Shown here: positions 32,601-38,760 of the stretch, piece by piece
How positions within the stretch are numbered: the first letter of the stretch is position 1
Layout of the letters: every line of letters starts with the position of its first letter
The notes under the pieces: model-generated
Databases searched by the model: none
The model's input: the letters and a program-made list of their open reading frames with translations, nothing else
What the model was told of the DNA's origin: nothing
DNA from: a virus
DNA length: 45,654 nucleotides
IMG/VR virus record: IMGVR_UViG_3300009506_000059
Span: 1 to 45,654 of that record
Strand: one strand, 5' to 3'
Program-made: the position numbers and the translations under genes

Positions 32601-33662
32601 GCCAATTATATCAATACTCTTTACGGTACTCTGCCCCATACATGGTTTACGAGGGCCTTGCATGAAACGACCTCTATTGCCTTGTTCGCAAGGAACTGGA
32701 CCGTATCTAATATCAATATGCTGACTGAGGCCGTCACCTTGGGGCATAAAGGACTGGGCACTAAATATCTTTCCGGTGACCAGCAGTATGAGATAGGCAC
32801 GAGATACATAAAACACATCATTAAGGGTATATTCGGTTTAGTGGCAATGGCTAATATCGGCCAGCTGCTTTCACTTCTGATTACCAATAAGATGAAAAAG
32901 GACGGTATAATAGAAGGTCAGGAAGTTCCCCTGCACACTACATTTCAGAACGAAAAGGGCAGGTACTGGTTTGACAGTGAGACTGGGCTTACCAATAATA
33001 AAGGCCAGAAAATATATGTTATTAATCCGTATTTCAGATATATCAGAGACTATATCGGCTGGACTACCGAACCGGCCAAGACGATGTATAACAAGTTAGA
33101 CCCGCTCCTCAAGCAGACCGCTGAGCAGATATTCAATTACAGCAAATGGCGGGAAGAGCAGATTGTTCCCAAAGGTGCTCCGACCTGGGACGCTATAAAA
33201 CTGAGGGCCAAATATTTTATCGAAGGCGTTACTCCTGTAATACAGCTTTCGGGGCGTAAAGGCGACGTAAGAACTCTGCCCGAGATATTCATACCCTTTA
33301 CCGGAACGTGGATACGCAGAGGCGCCCCGGGCGGCAGGTTCACAGGCTATATATTCGATTTCCGCAGTGAAAAGGGATACGAGCAGAACCAGATTGATAA
33401 AGAGATTGACGAGGAGCTGCAGAAAAAAGACCTCGACGCATATATACAGAAGATTATCAGTAACGAAAGATACAAAGATTCGGATGCCGCATTTATGAGG
33501 GTATTACAGAATATAGCCCCTCTGAACTATTACTGGGAAACAATGAGCAGAGACGAACAGGACGAGTTTGTCGGCTGGCTTGAGAAAAAAGGCCAGAAGC
33601 GGGAAGATTTAACGAAAGCACTTAAAGATGAACTAAATACATTGGCAGAGAGAGGTGATTAA
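29661..33662 (+). CDS. large internal virion protein D-like (T7 gp16-like)
   Basis: 1333 residues. The N-terminal 400 include a Gly/Ala-rich membrane-seeking region (GVLLGAALGITSDIPAATTL). A region around residues 435-520 is much AT-richer in codons and reads as a small beta-barrel (DVNVGDYVTGTVLDMERGVG), so it looks inserted. The C-terminal part carries FARNWTVSNINMLTEAV and a hydrophobic helix (IKGIFGLVAMANIGQLLSLL). I see no lytic transglycosylase motif. Size and place match the gp16-like ejection proteins that cross the cell envelope. Confidence 0.65.
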   Translation: MTNRLLEYKPNRLAGYEPNYTEPIADPNDVSIESKQTFQIARDAKLPLTAAKEINDTLISNKKTYKRPGLYKRALYSLTNKILVQPFKNIYKNSTFGEMDSIMQTMKDIEAYEKRYGVEFPSEKIPEQLVKSREKVHKRIQAMLPHLQTPPPEGALEKVIETETGLFSFVAKLWIARKIVGGVDDKVSEIAAFEAVNMSEGGQPGMGVLLGAALGITSDIPAATTLGKIGKSAAQGGVLATAAAAQGGNAEDIAVAFLLPGVLRVLGEYPNLVKGRNFEKIIAKEVESKGFTTSEAKSVANAVRDAVKVKGGNMTPKQWGAKHGRPLRKIDAKYNKTINEVSQQLLPPETAPKKFNQIESEKFGARAAAGIVGEKPSYERFNAEEYKKKIQEKIRQRQGEVEPEEPVRKQVESKEVTAKQPAERGEGEKRKLTSFGKPIKTDRGAIVDARKDVNVGDYVTGTVLDMERGVGVYHAGKVVKVLKQAVDIINPEGNKVRLTGKIGVLEGDNIDIIKELMGEQQPAAAPRPTEQANSYIEEEPEDITPEIEQIRQRNKGFARIPAVSDFQDISRKLKDNYTKLKSPDLDVISNAYGAVEKWRAETNKAGLLTDWAMKSLKEAGATPEQLKAIDDYLDNPTVYQGEYDNLPDEIKEVHKALKEDFDEMHALAKEEGILESYIENYTPHLYSDSESAIKKALYPQGGKLGTKFKFSNQRKIPTKDAARELGLHPIDDPIAKNAVYKFQLFKTLANKNLIETLKKLKREDGMPLIMGRPKKADKLKVWENEYQWVNVDALGRYMYVGETGEKPMLIKMNAKAEPEVAKMLNDAFAPWRKRSDWEKSYLWLKGRIKRVVMYNPLIHSWNIWSDTLDEVNFNPYSAYKVQKRGKELYDRKDEIVEYAVDSGLNLNMGFSVAKDIRKALGDAPVTNKFLKPLSKLEEWSDKNLWEGVVKHNQLGMFELMTEQLSRKHPNWSREKVGQTAANYINTLYGTLPHTWFTRALHETTSIALFARNWTVSNINMLTEAVTLGHKGLGTKYLSGDQQYEIGTRYIKHIIKGIFGLVAMANIGQLLSLLITNKMKKDGIIEGQEVPLHTTFQNEKGRYWFDSETGLTNNKGQKIYVINPYFRYIRDYIGWTTEPAKTMYNKLDPLLKQTAEQIFNYSKWREEQIVPKGAPTWDAIKLRAKYFIEGVTPVIQLSGRKGDVRTLPEIFIPFTGTWIRRGAPGGRFTGYIFDFRSEKGYEQNQIDKEIDEELQKKDLDAYIQKIISNERYKDSDAAFMRVLQNIAPLNYYWETMSRDEQDEFVGWLEKKGQKREDLTKALKDELNTLAERGD

Positions 33663-33875
33663 ATGGCTTTAAGCGAAGGTGATAAAGCGATTTGTATGGA
33701 AATAGCAAGAGAAATCATCGAAAAGACCATTGAAAAACATATTGAGTGCTGTCCTGTGAAACAGCGGCTTTTAATAAGCAAGGCCAAGCTCGTAGGAATA
33801 ATTATAGGCGTAGGAGTATGCAGTGGTTTGGGCAGTGGTTCTGTCATAATGTTAATTCTGGACATATTTAAGTAA
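33663..33875 (+). CDS. holin-like small membrane protein
   Basis: 70 residues. A polar N-terminal half (EGDKAICMEIAREIIEKTIE, then HIECCP) is followed by one hydrophobic stretch (VGIIIGVGVCSGLGSGSVIM). This layout is common in late-module phage membrane proteins that are candidate holins or antiholins. The gene starts one base after the stop of the large virion protein and precedes a lipoprotein, which fits a lysis position. Confidence 0.5.
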   Translation: MALSEGDKAICMEIAREIIEKTIEKHIECCPVKQRLLISKAKLVGIIIGVGVCSGLGSGSVIMLILDIFK

Positions 33876-33886
33876 AGGAGTATAAA

Positions 33887-34360
33887 ATGAAACAAGTATA
33901 TTTAAGTATCATATTGTTGTTTATGATGGGCTGTATGCCCGCCTCTCAGGACGAGGTGTTAAGACTAACCGAGGTGGTCAATACTATCGTCCCGACCGTA
34001 AGAGAGGTGGTATCAGACTCCTCACAGGAGACGAAAGATAAAGTAGAAGTCGTCTTAAAACAGGTAGAGGACATTAACAAGGAAGTGGCTACTGCCGATA
34101 ATCCATTGGACGCTGCCGAGAAGGGCTGGGACGCCACAGCCCCCTTTAACCCCTACTATGGGTACGGAGCGGCGGCCATCGCCATCCTGAAGGCTTTACA
34201 GCTTGGAAAGAGAAAGAAGGAAACGGAAACGGCTTTACAGGAAGTAGTCAAGGGCGTCGAAGGTGCCGACAAAACACAGGCACTTAAAGATTCCCTGAAT
34301 AAAGCCCAGTCTGTAGCTACGAGAAATATGGTGTCACTAATATGTAATCAGATAGCTTAA
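33887..34360 (+). CDS. lipoprotein, possible spanin-type or virion protein
   Basis: 157 residues. MKQVYLSIILLFMMGC is a lipoprotein signal with cysteine at 16. The mature part is helical and charged (DSSQETKDKVEVVLKQVEDI), with a short hydrophobic segment (YGYGAAAIAILKAL near 93-106). TAAAGGAG precedes the ATG. It is the last gene of the late module, immediately before a strong terminator. An outer-membrane lysis role is plausible but not shown. Confidence 0.6.
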   Translation: MKQVYLSIILLFMMGCMPASQDEVLRLTEVVNTIVPTVREVVSDSSQETKDKVEVVLKQVEDINKEVATADNPLDAAEKGWDATAPFNPYYGYGAAAIAILKALQLGKRKKETETALQEVVKGVEGADKTQALKDSLNKAQSVATRNMVSLICNQIA

Positions 34361-34382
34361 AGTTCATCTCATCCTCCTCGAA

Positions 34383-34418
34383 GTGTCCTCGGAAACGGGG
34401 GCACTTTTATTTTATTTT
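34383..34418 (+). terminator. late-module intrinsic terminator
   Basis: GTGTCCTCG (34383-34391) pairs with CGGGGGCAC (34396-34404), with two G-U pairs, across a GAAA tetraloop. A long T-rich tract follows. It is the clearest terminator in the window and ends the late genes. Confidence 0.9.
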
Positions 34419-34439
34419 CGGGGTGACATTGGACGTAAC

Positions 34440-34559
34440 TGTCTGATATATATAGCCTTACAGTATATAAGTAATTCTAATATCTACTATAAGTATTATT
34501 AATTTGACAGAATTAAAGTTATAACTTATTTTTTCCGATATACTTTATAAGTTAATTAA
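34440..34559. promoter_or_regulatory. AT-rich control region with repeated TATAAGTA boxes
   Basis: TATAAGTA occurs at 34466-34473 and 34488-34495, exactly 22 bases (about two helical turns) apart, and TATAAGTT at 34546-34553. A 12-base palindrome AAGTTATAACTT lies at 34516-34527, and TAACTTAT/ATAAGTTA (34522-34529/34547-34554) is an inverted pair. This could be an operator cluster controlling the early genes or an AT-rich origin with iterons. Confidence 0.45.
34504..34532 (+). promoter_or_regulatory. putative rightward promoter for the early block
   Basis: TTGACA (34504-34509), 17 bases, then TATTTT (34527-34532). The -35 box is perfect and the -10 box matches four of six. The 12-base palindrome lies between and partly over the boxes, as an operator might. 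No better promoter was found for the following rightward genes. Confidence 0.4.
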
Positions 34560-34659
34560 GGGACGTGAAATGAGACACACACAACCAACAAAGCCAATAC
34601 ACCAACTGGGGCGTGTACGTCCAGTTCTCCTCTACTGCAAACGTGTCTCAGCACGTCCC
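34560..34659 (+). ncRNA. nested-stem leader RNA before the RNA ligase gene
   Basis: GGGACGTG (34560-34567) pairs with CACGTCCC (34652-34659). Inside, GAGACAC (34572-34578) pairs with GTGTCTC (34643-34649), separated by AAAT on one side and AG on the other. AACTGG/CCAGTT (34604-34609/34621-34626) forms a third hairpin within. No gene is seen in this stretch. It is followed by AGTTTTATT and the ribosome binding site of the ligase gene, so it may regulate that gene or be a separate RNA. Confidence 0.6.
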
Positions 34660-34684
34660 AGTTTTATTGAAAGGTGAGTGAATT

Positions 34685-35317
34685 ATGGAAAAGTACCCAA
34701 AGATAAATACGGTATTCAAACGTGATATGTTAAACAAGGGACGCATTATCGAAGAGTGTTATGCACAACCGGAATTTGAATATCTCAAGGACAATAAGTG
34801 GGTATTTACCGAAAAGGTTGATGGTACAAACATACGTATTGAATGGCATCGCGGCGTCAGCAGATTTTTTGGTGGCAGAACGGATAATGCTCAGATACCA
34901 GCCTTTTTGATTTCCCGTCTCGAAGAATTGTTTTCGGTGGATAAGCTTGATAGTGTCATCACATCGAAAGTTGACCATTTATGTCTTTATGGCGAAGGAT
35001 ACGGAGCAAGGATACAAAAAGGCGGCGGAAATTACAAATCTGATGGAGTGGACTTTGTATTGTTTGATGTTCTCGTTGATAGCTGGTGGCTCAAAAGAGA
35101 AGACGTTGTTGAAATAGCACATAGTCTGGGAATAGAAGTTGCACCTAAAGTAGGCACGGGAACACTTCTGGAAGGAATTGAATTAGTCAGACATGGTTTA
35201 AGGTCTTATTGGGGTGATTTTCTTGCAGAAGGAATAGTAATGAGACCAGAGGTGGAGCTAAAAACACGAGCAGGCCACAGAATAATAACAAAAATAAAGC
35301 ATAAAGATTTTTACTAA
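34685..35317 (+). CDS. RNA ligase (Rnl2-like nucleotidyltransferase)
   Basis: 210 residues, the size of a minimal catalytic domain without a C-terminal extension. TEKVDGTNIRIEW contains motif I with the adenylated lysine K44 (KVDG). VDFVLFDVLVD fits motif III/IIIa, EGIVMRPE motif IV, and ITKIKHKDF motif V (K203, K205). The enzyme should seal RNA ends with ATP through a lysyl-AMP intermediate. It is the first gene after the AT-rich control region and the nested-stem RNA. Its partner repair enzyme (Pnkp) is not visible. Confidence 0.8.
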   Translation: MEKYPKINTVFKRDMLNKGRIIEECYAQPEFEYLKDNKWVFTEKVDGTNIRIEWHRGVSRFFGGRTDNAQIPAFLISRLEELFSVDKLDSVITSKVDHLCLYGEGYGARIQKGGGNYKSDGVDFVLFDVLVDSWWLKREDVVEIAHSLGIEVAPKVGTGTLLEGIELVRHGLRSYWGDFLAEGIVMRPEVELKTRAGHRIITKIKHKDFY

Positions 35318-35359
35318 CCCAATCGGCAGGGCGACGGAGCAAGATAGAAGGGGCTTAAA

Positions 35360-35869
35360 ATGAACCGTGAACAAATGAATGAATTTATCAAGGCAGGTGA
35401 AGAATTTCAGGTGGCTGCCGACCGGATATTAGAAAATATACAAACTTTGAAGAATGAACTCCAATCCCAGCTTTCCGAGCCTGAACCGCTAAGGCATGGG
35501 GACTGTGGACTTACCGGAGAAAATGTTCCGTGGATAACTTTACATAGAAAAAAAACATTGGAATTATTTAGTGATTTAGGCGGCGTTGGTTTACCTCCTG
35601 CTGGCAAAGAGGGGATGTTGCAAGAACCTTTCTTCAACATCTTTGACTTTTTGCAGTCACTGGCAGAGCCGGTAGAGGAGTTCGAGATAGAGACTAACAG
35701 CAGGGTAGTAAAGATAGAGCCTTGTGCTCGTACAGGCGGTGCATTTATCGCAATTATAGATTCTCTAAATCCTTCTAATAGAAAAGGCGTACAATTAACT
35801 CTTGATGAGGCCGAGCAATTCTGGCTCAAGCTCGGCTCTATGGTTTTGCAGGCGAAGGGGAAGAAATGA
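35360..35869 (+). CDS. hypothetical protein, early block
   Basis: 169 residues; GAAGGGGC precedes the ATG. A helical N-terminal segment (AADRILENIQTLKNELQSQL) is followed by a mixed domain with a Gly-rich stretch (LGGVGLPPAGKEG) and a C-terminal beta/alpha part (GVQLTLDEAEQFWLKLG). No known motif. It overlaps the next gene (ATGA). Confidence 0.6.
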   Translation: MNREQMNEFIKAGEEFQVAADRILENIQTLKNELQSQLSEPEPLRHGDCGLTGENVPWITLHRKKTLELFSDLGGVGLPPAGKEGMLQEPFFNIFDFLQSLAEPVEEFEIETNSRVVKIEPCARTGGAFIAIIDSLNPSNRKGVQLTLDEAEQFWLKLGSMVLQAKGKK

Positions 35870-36132
35870 ACAATGAAATGATTAAAGCCAAAATAGAGAA
35901 TTGTGAAAAGCGAATATCAGATGTAACAACTGTGATAGCCGAAATCAAGCTGGCTCTTGCCCAAAAACAAAAACTTGGATATTTTGAATTTGATGTCCAT
36001 CAGGCATATATTAATAAGGGCAGTAAATGGGCGGGCGCTGTCATACATTTTGCAGGCAATAACCACACAATTTCTGAGGCCGAGCTAATATACCACAAGT
36101 TAGGTGAATTAATAAAAATAGCAAAGCGATAG
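35866..36132 (+). CDS. hypothetical protein
   Basis: 88 residues, with AAGGGGAAG upstream and an ATGA overlap. The N-terminal ~35 residues form a probable coiled helix (KAKIENCEKRISDVTTVIAE), and the remainder is a small mixed domain. Its end carries a 14-base sequence repeated at the end of the next gene. Function unknown. Confidence 0.6.
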   Translation: MNNEMIKAKIENCEKRISDVTTVIAEIKLALAQKQKLGYFEFDVHQAYINKGSKWAGAVIHFAGNNHTISEAELIYHKLGELIKIAKR

Positions 36133-36142
36133 CACCCGCAGA
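36129..36142. repeat. 14-base direct repeat, first copy
   Basis: ATAGCACCCGCAGA here recurs at 36392-36405. Each copy starts at the stop codon of a small gene, so the two copies flank the 36153-36395 gene. This looks like a trace of insertion or duplication of that gene. Confidence 0.6.
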
Positions 36143-36152
36143 AGGAGAAGAA

Positions 36153-36395
36153 ATGAGTAAGAAATGCACAAATTGTGGATTGTGCTGTAAAGCAGAAGTA
36201 TGCAAAGCGGGCAAGTTGGCATTTGGAGAAATTACACCGCCATGTCCAGCACTTATAAACGAAAACGGGATTTATTTATGTGAAATAGTTATTACCGAAA
36301 AAGCCTTTTTTAATGAAACACCTATCTCAGATGCGTTAGGAATTGGAAAAGGTTGTACTAATGAAGAATTTGTAGGCTTATTAACTAAGCAATAG
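36153..36395 (+). CDS. cysteine-rich small protein
   Basis: 80 residues starting MSKKCTNCGLCCKAEVCKAG, with PPCPALI, YLCEIV and GIGKGCTNEE following. I recognise this as a family of short Cys-cluster proteins with a ferredoxin-like look that occurs in many phages and environmental bacteria. It may bind zinc or an iron-sulfur cluster. AGAAGGAGAAGAA precedes the ATG. Confidence 0.65.
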   Translation: MSKKCTNCGLCCKAEVCKAGKLAFGEITPPCPALINENGIYLCEIVITEKAFFNETPISDALGIGKGCTNEEFVGLLTKQ

Positions 36396-36405
36396 CACCC
36401 GCAGA
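36392..36405. repeat. 14-base direct repeat, second copy
   Basis: Identical to 36129-36142. It ends 22 bases before the large structured region begins. Confidence 0.6.
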
Positions 36406-36427
36406 TATTTGACAAGTTAATATTGAA

Positions 36428-36803
36428 GGCTTGAATATTGCTCCCCCCTCCTCCTTATTCAAGCCATTATATGAGACTGACGGCGGCGTTTCTGGGAGCC
36501 TTAAAACCTCTGTATGCAAGGCCAAAAACAGAGTCAGATAGCCGAGGGGTGGCAGGAAGTGTATAACGAAACGGCTGAAGTACGACAGTCGGCCTTTGTA
36601 CCCGTCAGTCTCTCCTGAAACAAATGCGGAGTTGACAGTGTGGAGTCGCTTCCACGACCCTTGTGTGTGAGCGACAAGCAAGCGGCTTGAAGCTCTGGCC
36701 AACACATAAGGTTTTCAGGGACTGCAACCCTGCTCCGCATTCCAAACCAACGGGGCAGGTCTCTCCTCCTCTTATCTCTGTTCCCCGACCTGCCCTATTT
36801 ATT
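36428..36803 (+). ncRNA. large structured RNA candidate
   Basis: This gene-free stretch is packed with long complementary segments. GGCTTGAATA (36428-36437) pairs with 36456-36465. GAGACTGACGG (36473-36483) pairs perfectly with 36602-36612, enclosing TAGCCG/CGGCTG and CTCTGT/ACAGAG. AATGCGGAG (36623-36631) pairs with 36733-36741. Inside that lie GTGGAG/TTCCAC (36640-36655), a 10-bp stem 36659-36668/36702-36711, and CAGGG/CCCTG (36716-36720/36728-36732) with a 7-base loop directly abutting the closing stem, as in a tRNA T-arm. GGGCAGGT (36753-36760) pairs with 36788-36795, followed by a U-rich stretch. I match it to no class I know. Confidence 0.6.
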
Positions 36804-36837
36804 TGAAAACTGAATTTATAGAAAGGCAGGTGATTTT

Positions 36838-36909
36838 ATGATCCCGAGGTCTCAATTGTCTCGGAACAGAATAATAACGGGCGGCAGGGCGGGCATGGAC
36901 ATTAAGTAA
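36838..36909 (+). CDS. possible 23-residue peptide
   Basis: The ATG at 36838 has AGGTG six bases upstream and opens a short frame, MIPRSQLSRNRIITGGRAGM and four more residues. It sits between the large structured RNA and a GC-rich hairpin. It could be a leader peptide or a chance frame. Confidence 0.25.
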   Translation: MIPRSQLSRNRIITGGRAGMDIK

Positions 36910-36919
36910 TTCTAACAAC

Positions 36920-36941
36920 GGGGGCGGCTCAGGTCGCCCCC
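36920..36941 (+). other. GC-rich hairpin
   Basis: GGGGGCG (36920-36926) pairs with CGCCCCC (36935-36941) across GCTCAGGT. No U-tract follows. It immediately precedes the AAAGGAAG ribosome binding site of the 36960 gene, so it may act as a translational or mRNA-stability element. Confidence 0.5.
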
Positions 36942-36959
36942 AGCAGAAAGGAAGCAAAG

Positions 36960-37064
36960 ATGGTATACTCTTCATATAATCTGATTATAGATATCTTACA
37001 AAATATCGGAATAGTAACAATTGTTGTAGCCATTATCATTCACAAGATAAAACATAAAGATTAA
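36960..37064 (+). CDS. 34-residue membrane miniprotein
   Basis: ATG at 36960 after AGAAAGGAAGCAAAG. The peptide has one hydrophobic helix (IIDILQNIGIVTIVVAIIIH) and a basic tail (KIKHKD), a single-pass membrane protein. It is similar in style to the 405-503 product. Function unknown. Confidence 0.55.
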   Translation: MVYSSYNLIIDILQNIGIVTIVVAIIIHKIKHKD

Positions 37065-37094
37065 CCCAGCGAGCGGGAGAGGAAGGACAGAATT

Positions 37095-37436
37095 ATGTTT
37101 GAAGACATGAATTATGCAGAACTGGAAGAGTGGCGAGATGAGTTGTTGTTGGAAAATGTCGGCGTAAGCTATGACGATCCGAACTTTGAGGAAAATAGGA
37201 AATGGATTGAGGCTATCAGCAGGGAAATGGAATACAGAGAATCCGAAGCGGCCAAAAGAATTAAAAAGACTGTCTGGGCAGTTAATATCCTTGTCCTTGC
37301 GGCTATTATCTTCCTGTCCGGCTGTACTACCGCCATCAGGGGTACAGGCCAGATGATAAGCGGAATTGGGCAAGGCACAGGAACAATAATAACAGGCGTA
37401 GGTGACTACCTACAGGAAGAAATGGAAGGAAAATAA
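37095..37436 (+). CDS. protein with internal lipoprotein/entericidin-like segment
   Basis: 113 residues. Residues 1 to ~60 are acidic and helical. KRIKKTVWAVNILVLAAIIF then leads into LSGC, a perfect lipobox, and the last ~35 residues (TTAIRGTGQMISGIGQGTGT, then IITGVGDYL) resemble the Gly-rich mature part of entericidin-type lipoproteins. Lipoprotein signals are normally N-terminal, so either the true product starts inside the gene (for example at the ATG near 37228) or the N-terminal part stays in the cytoplasm. It may act in lysis. Confidence 0.5.
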   Translation: MFEDMNYAELEEWRDELLLENVGVSYDDPNFEENRKWIEAISREMEYRESEAAKRIKKTVWAVNILVLAAIIFLSGCTTAIRGTGQMISGIGQGTGTIITGVGDYLQEEMEGK

Positions 37437-37438
37437 TT

Positions 37439-37714
37439 ATGGATGTAGTAATTGACGGTGTTCATTATATTCCAAAACCTGAGAGCGACAATAGAATGTC
37501 AGCAGATAATGATGAAGAAGCATATAAATTGTGGATAAATTATGAACCATTATGTCCTGAATGTAGCAGACGAGCATTTCCCACAAAATTCCCACACTCA
37601 TTATTTGGTGGCGAGAAAAAAAGTAAACGTACTGTTTGGTTTTGTTCCGATAATGGACATTGTGCTTTTACTATTGATAAAAACGTAAAATGGCAAAAGA
37701 AAAATAAGAAATAA
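37439..37714 (+). CDS. zinc-ribbon-like small protein
   Basis: 91 residues. CPECSRRAFPTKFP near residue 39 and WFCSDNGHCAFTI near residue 68 make a zinc-ribbon pair, and the C-terminus is strongly basic (KWQKKNKK). AAATGGAAGG-type sequence lies upstream. Function unknown, possibly nucleic-acid binding. Confidence 0.6.
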   Translation: MDVVIDGVHYIPKPESDNRMSADNDEEAYKLWINYEPLCPECSRRAFPTKFPHSLFGGEKKSKRTVWFCSDNGHCAFTIDKNVKWQKKNKK

Positions 37715-37743
37715 CCGTCAATTACGGCGGCGGAGCGTTGGAC

Positions 37744-37824
37744 ATGGAATGTAAGTCCAAAAACATAATGTTTCTTCTTTCTTATCTTGATGCGAAATAT
37801 AATGTTTCGGAAAGCAAGATATAG
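37744..37824 (+). CDS. possible 26-residue peptide
   Basis: The ATG at 37744 lies eight bases after CGGAG and opens a short frame (MECKSKNIMFLLSYLDAKYN). Size and lack of a recognisable motif make it uncertain, but spacing to both neighbours fits the packed gene layout. Confidence 0.3.
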   Translation: MECKSKNIMFLLSYLDAKYNVSESKI

Positions 37825-37882
37825 AATTCCCTAAGTGACAGTAAACAAACGGATTTCCGCCGCCCTTTTTGGAGTACGAGAT

Positions 37883-38140
37883 ATGGACAAAGAAACAGAA
37901 AAGGCAGCAAAGAAGCTATTAACGCTTACAGAGATAGTTAAGGGATTTAACGAGGCTTGGCACGAAAACGGCCAAACCGGAGATTTAATAATTTCAGGTG
38001 ACAATATTGAGGTCACAGAAAGTGAGGTTAAGTTGAAGTTTCAATGTATTATGACCATGACGGTCAAAAAGGACTCGGTTGATTTGAGTTCTCTGGAAGC
38101 TGTAAATCCCGCAGTAAGTCAAGGCAGCAGCAACAAGTAG
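37883..38140 (+). CDS. hypothetical protein
   Basis: 85 residues from the ATG at 37883, which has GGAG eight bases before it. A longer GTG-initiated form (37835) lacks such a site. The N-terminal half is a charged helix (KETEKAAKKLLTLTEIVKGF) and the C-terminal half is beta-rich (LIISGDNIEVTESEVKLKF). Function unknown. Confidence 0.5.
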   Translation: MDKETEKAAKKLLTLTEIVKGFNEAWHENGQTGDLIISGDNIEVTESEVKLKFQCIMTMTVKKDSVDLSSLEAVNPAVSQGSSNK

Positions 38141-38265
38141 GGTAACATTTTAGGCTATGCTATAAGCAGATGCCTATCGATAGAAATCCCGAAATGCGAA
38201 GTAAGACCTTGCCGTGAGTCGGCGTAGTAAGACTTCAAACGAGAAATTAAATGAATTGAGTAAAA
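38141..38265. other. gene-free stretch with small inverted repeats
   Basis: TAGGC/GCCTA (38151-38155/38172-38176) pair, GAAGT/ACTTC (38198-38202/38232-38236) enclose GCCG-tgagt-CGGC (38211-38223), and AGTAAGAC occurs twice (about 38201 and 38226). No gene is seen. The stretch directly precedes the 12-bp stem at 38266 and may be part of the same RNA. Confidence 0.35.
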
Positions 38266-38353
38266 TAGGGGACGCCGTATGAATAGATTTAAGTTTAGAA
38301 ACAATTTCTTCCACCCCGACCCTCCATCGGGAAGATTGTTGCGGCGTCCCTTA
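38266..38353 (+). ncRNA. structured leader / terminator-like element with 12-bp stem
   Basis: TAGGGGACGCCG (38266-38277) pairs with CGGCGTCCCTTA (38342-38353) over 12 bp with one G-U. The inner part can form TCTT/AAGA and CCCG/CGGG stems. TTTTG and the GAGGTGAAAG ribosome binding site of the 38368 gene follow at once. A 26-codon frame starts within (38279). The element could be an attenuator controlling the downstream genes, including the endolysin. Confidence 0.5.
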
Positions 38354-38367
38354 TTTTGAGGTGAAAG

Positions 38368-38760
38368 ATGGAATATGAATACATATTACCGTTACAAAAA
38401 CCAGTCGAAGAATATACCGAAGGTTGGTATTTCAAAGTTAGAGACGCTGGCGGTGCGTTGGTTTTTATGTGCGTCACAGAATCAGATGTTAAAAATATAT
38501 CTGAAATAGTGACCAAGTACGACGCCCTGAAAGCCTTAAACGATAGGCTGAAAGAGGCATTAAAACAGATAAGGGACTTGGAAACTGAGTGCTGTCCTCG
38601 CTGTGAGGGTAACGGAAATATATACGCAGATGGCAAGGCTCATTATATGTCCGAGAACGCGCCAACAATCCCCTGTGGAAATTGCGGCGGTTCAGGTCGT
38701 ATTTTACCGGAAGATGCTCAAATTATAGCCGAGCAAGCCCTCAAGGAGGCCGAGAAATGA
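38368..38760 (+). CDS. DnaJ-type zinc-finger small protein
   Basis: 130 residues. The C-terminal half has CPRCEGNGN near residue 76 and CGNCGGSGR near residue 102, the CxxCxGxG repeats of DnaJ-type zinc fingers. The N-terminal half is a small alpha/beta domain and a helix. The tail EQALKEAEK contains an AAGGAGG ribosome binding site for the next gene. Role unknown; DnaJ-like Cys modules are frequent in small phage proteins. Confidence 0.65.
   Translation: MEYEYILPLQKPVEEYTEGWYFKVRDAGGALVFMCVTESDVKNISEIVTKYDALKALNDRLKEALKQIRDLETECCPRCEGNGNIYADGKAHYMSENAPTIPCGNCGGSGRILPEDAQIIAEQALKEAEK

Noticed and set aside
36385-36740. Two antisense frames over the structured region
   Set aside because: No ribosome binding sites. 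The stretch is better explained by dense RNA secondary structure on the plus strand.
36624-36744. tRNA gene
   Set aside because: The acceptor-like and T-arm-like geometry is suggestive, but the T-loop consensus (TTCRA) is missing and the anticodon arm is far too long. I keep it only as a tRNA-like domain in a larger RNA.
36428-36803. Group I intron or tmRNA
   Set aside because: I could not find group I P7/R/S-like core segments, split exons or a nearby interrupted gene, and there is no tag-peptide frame as in tmRNA.
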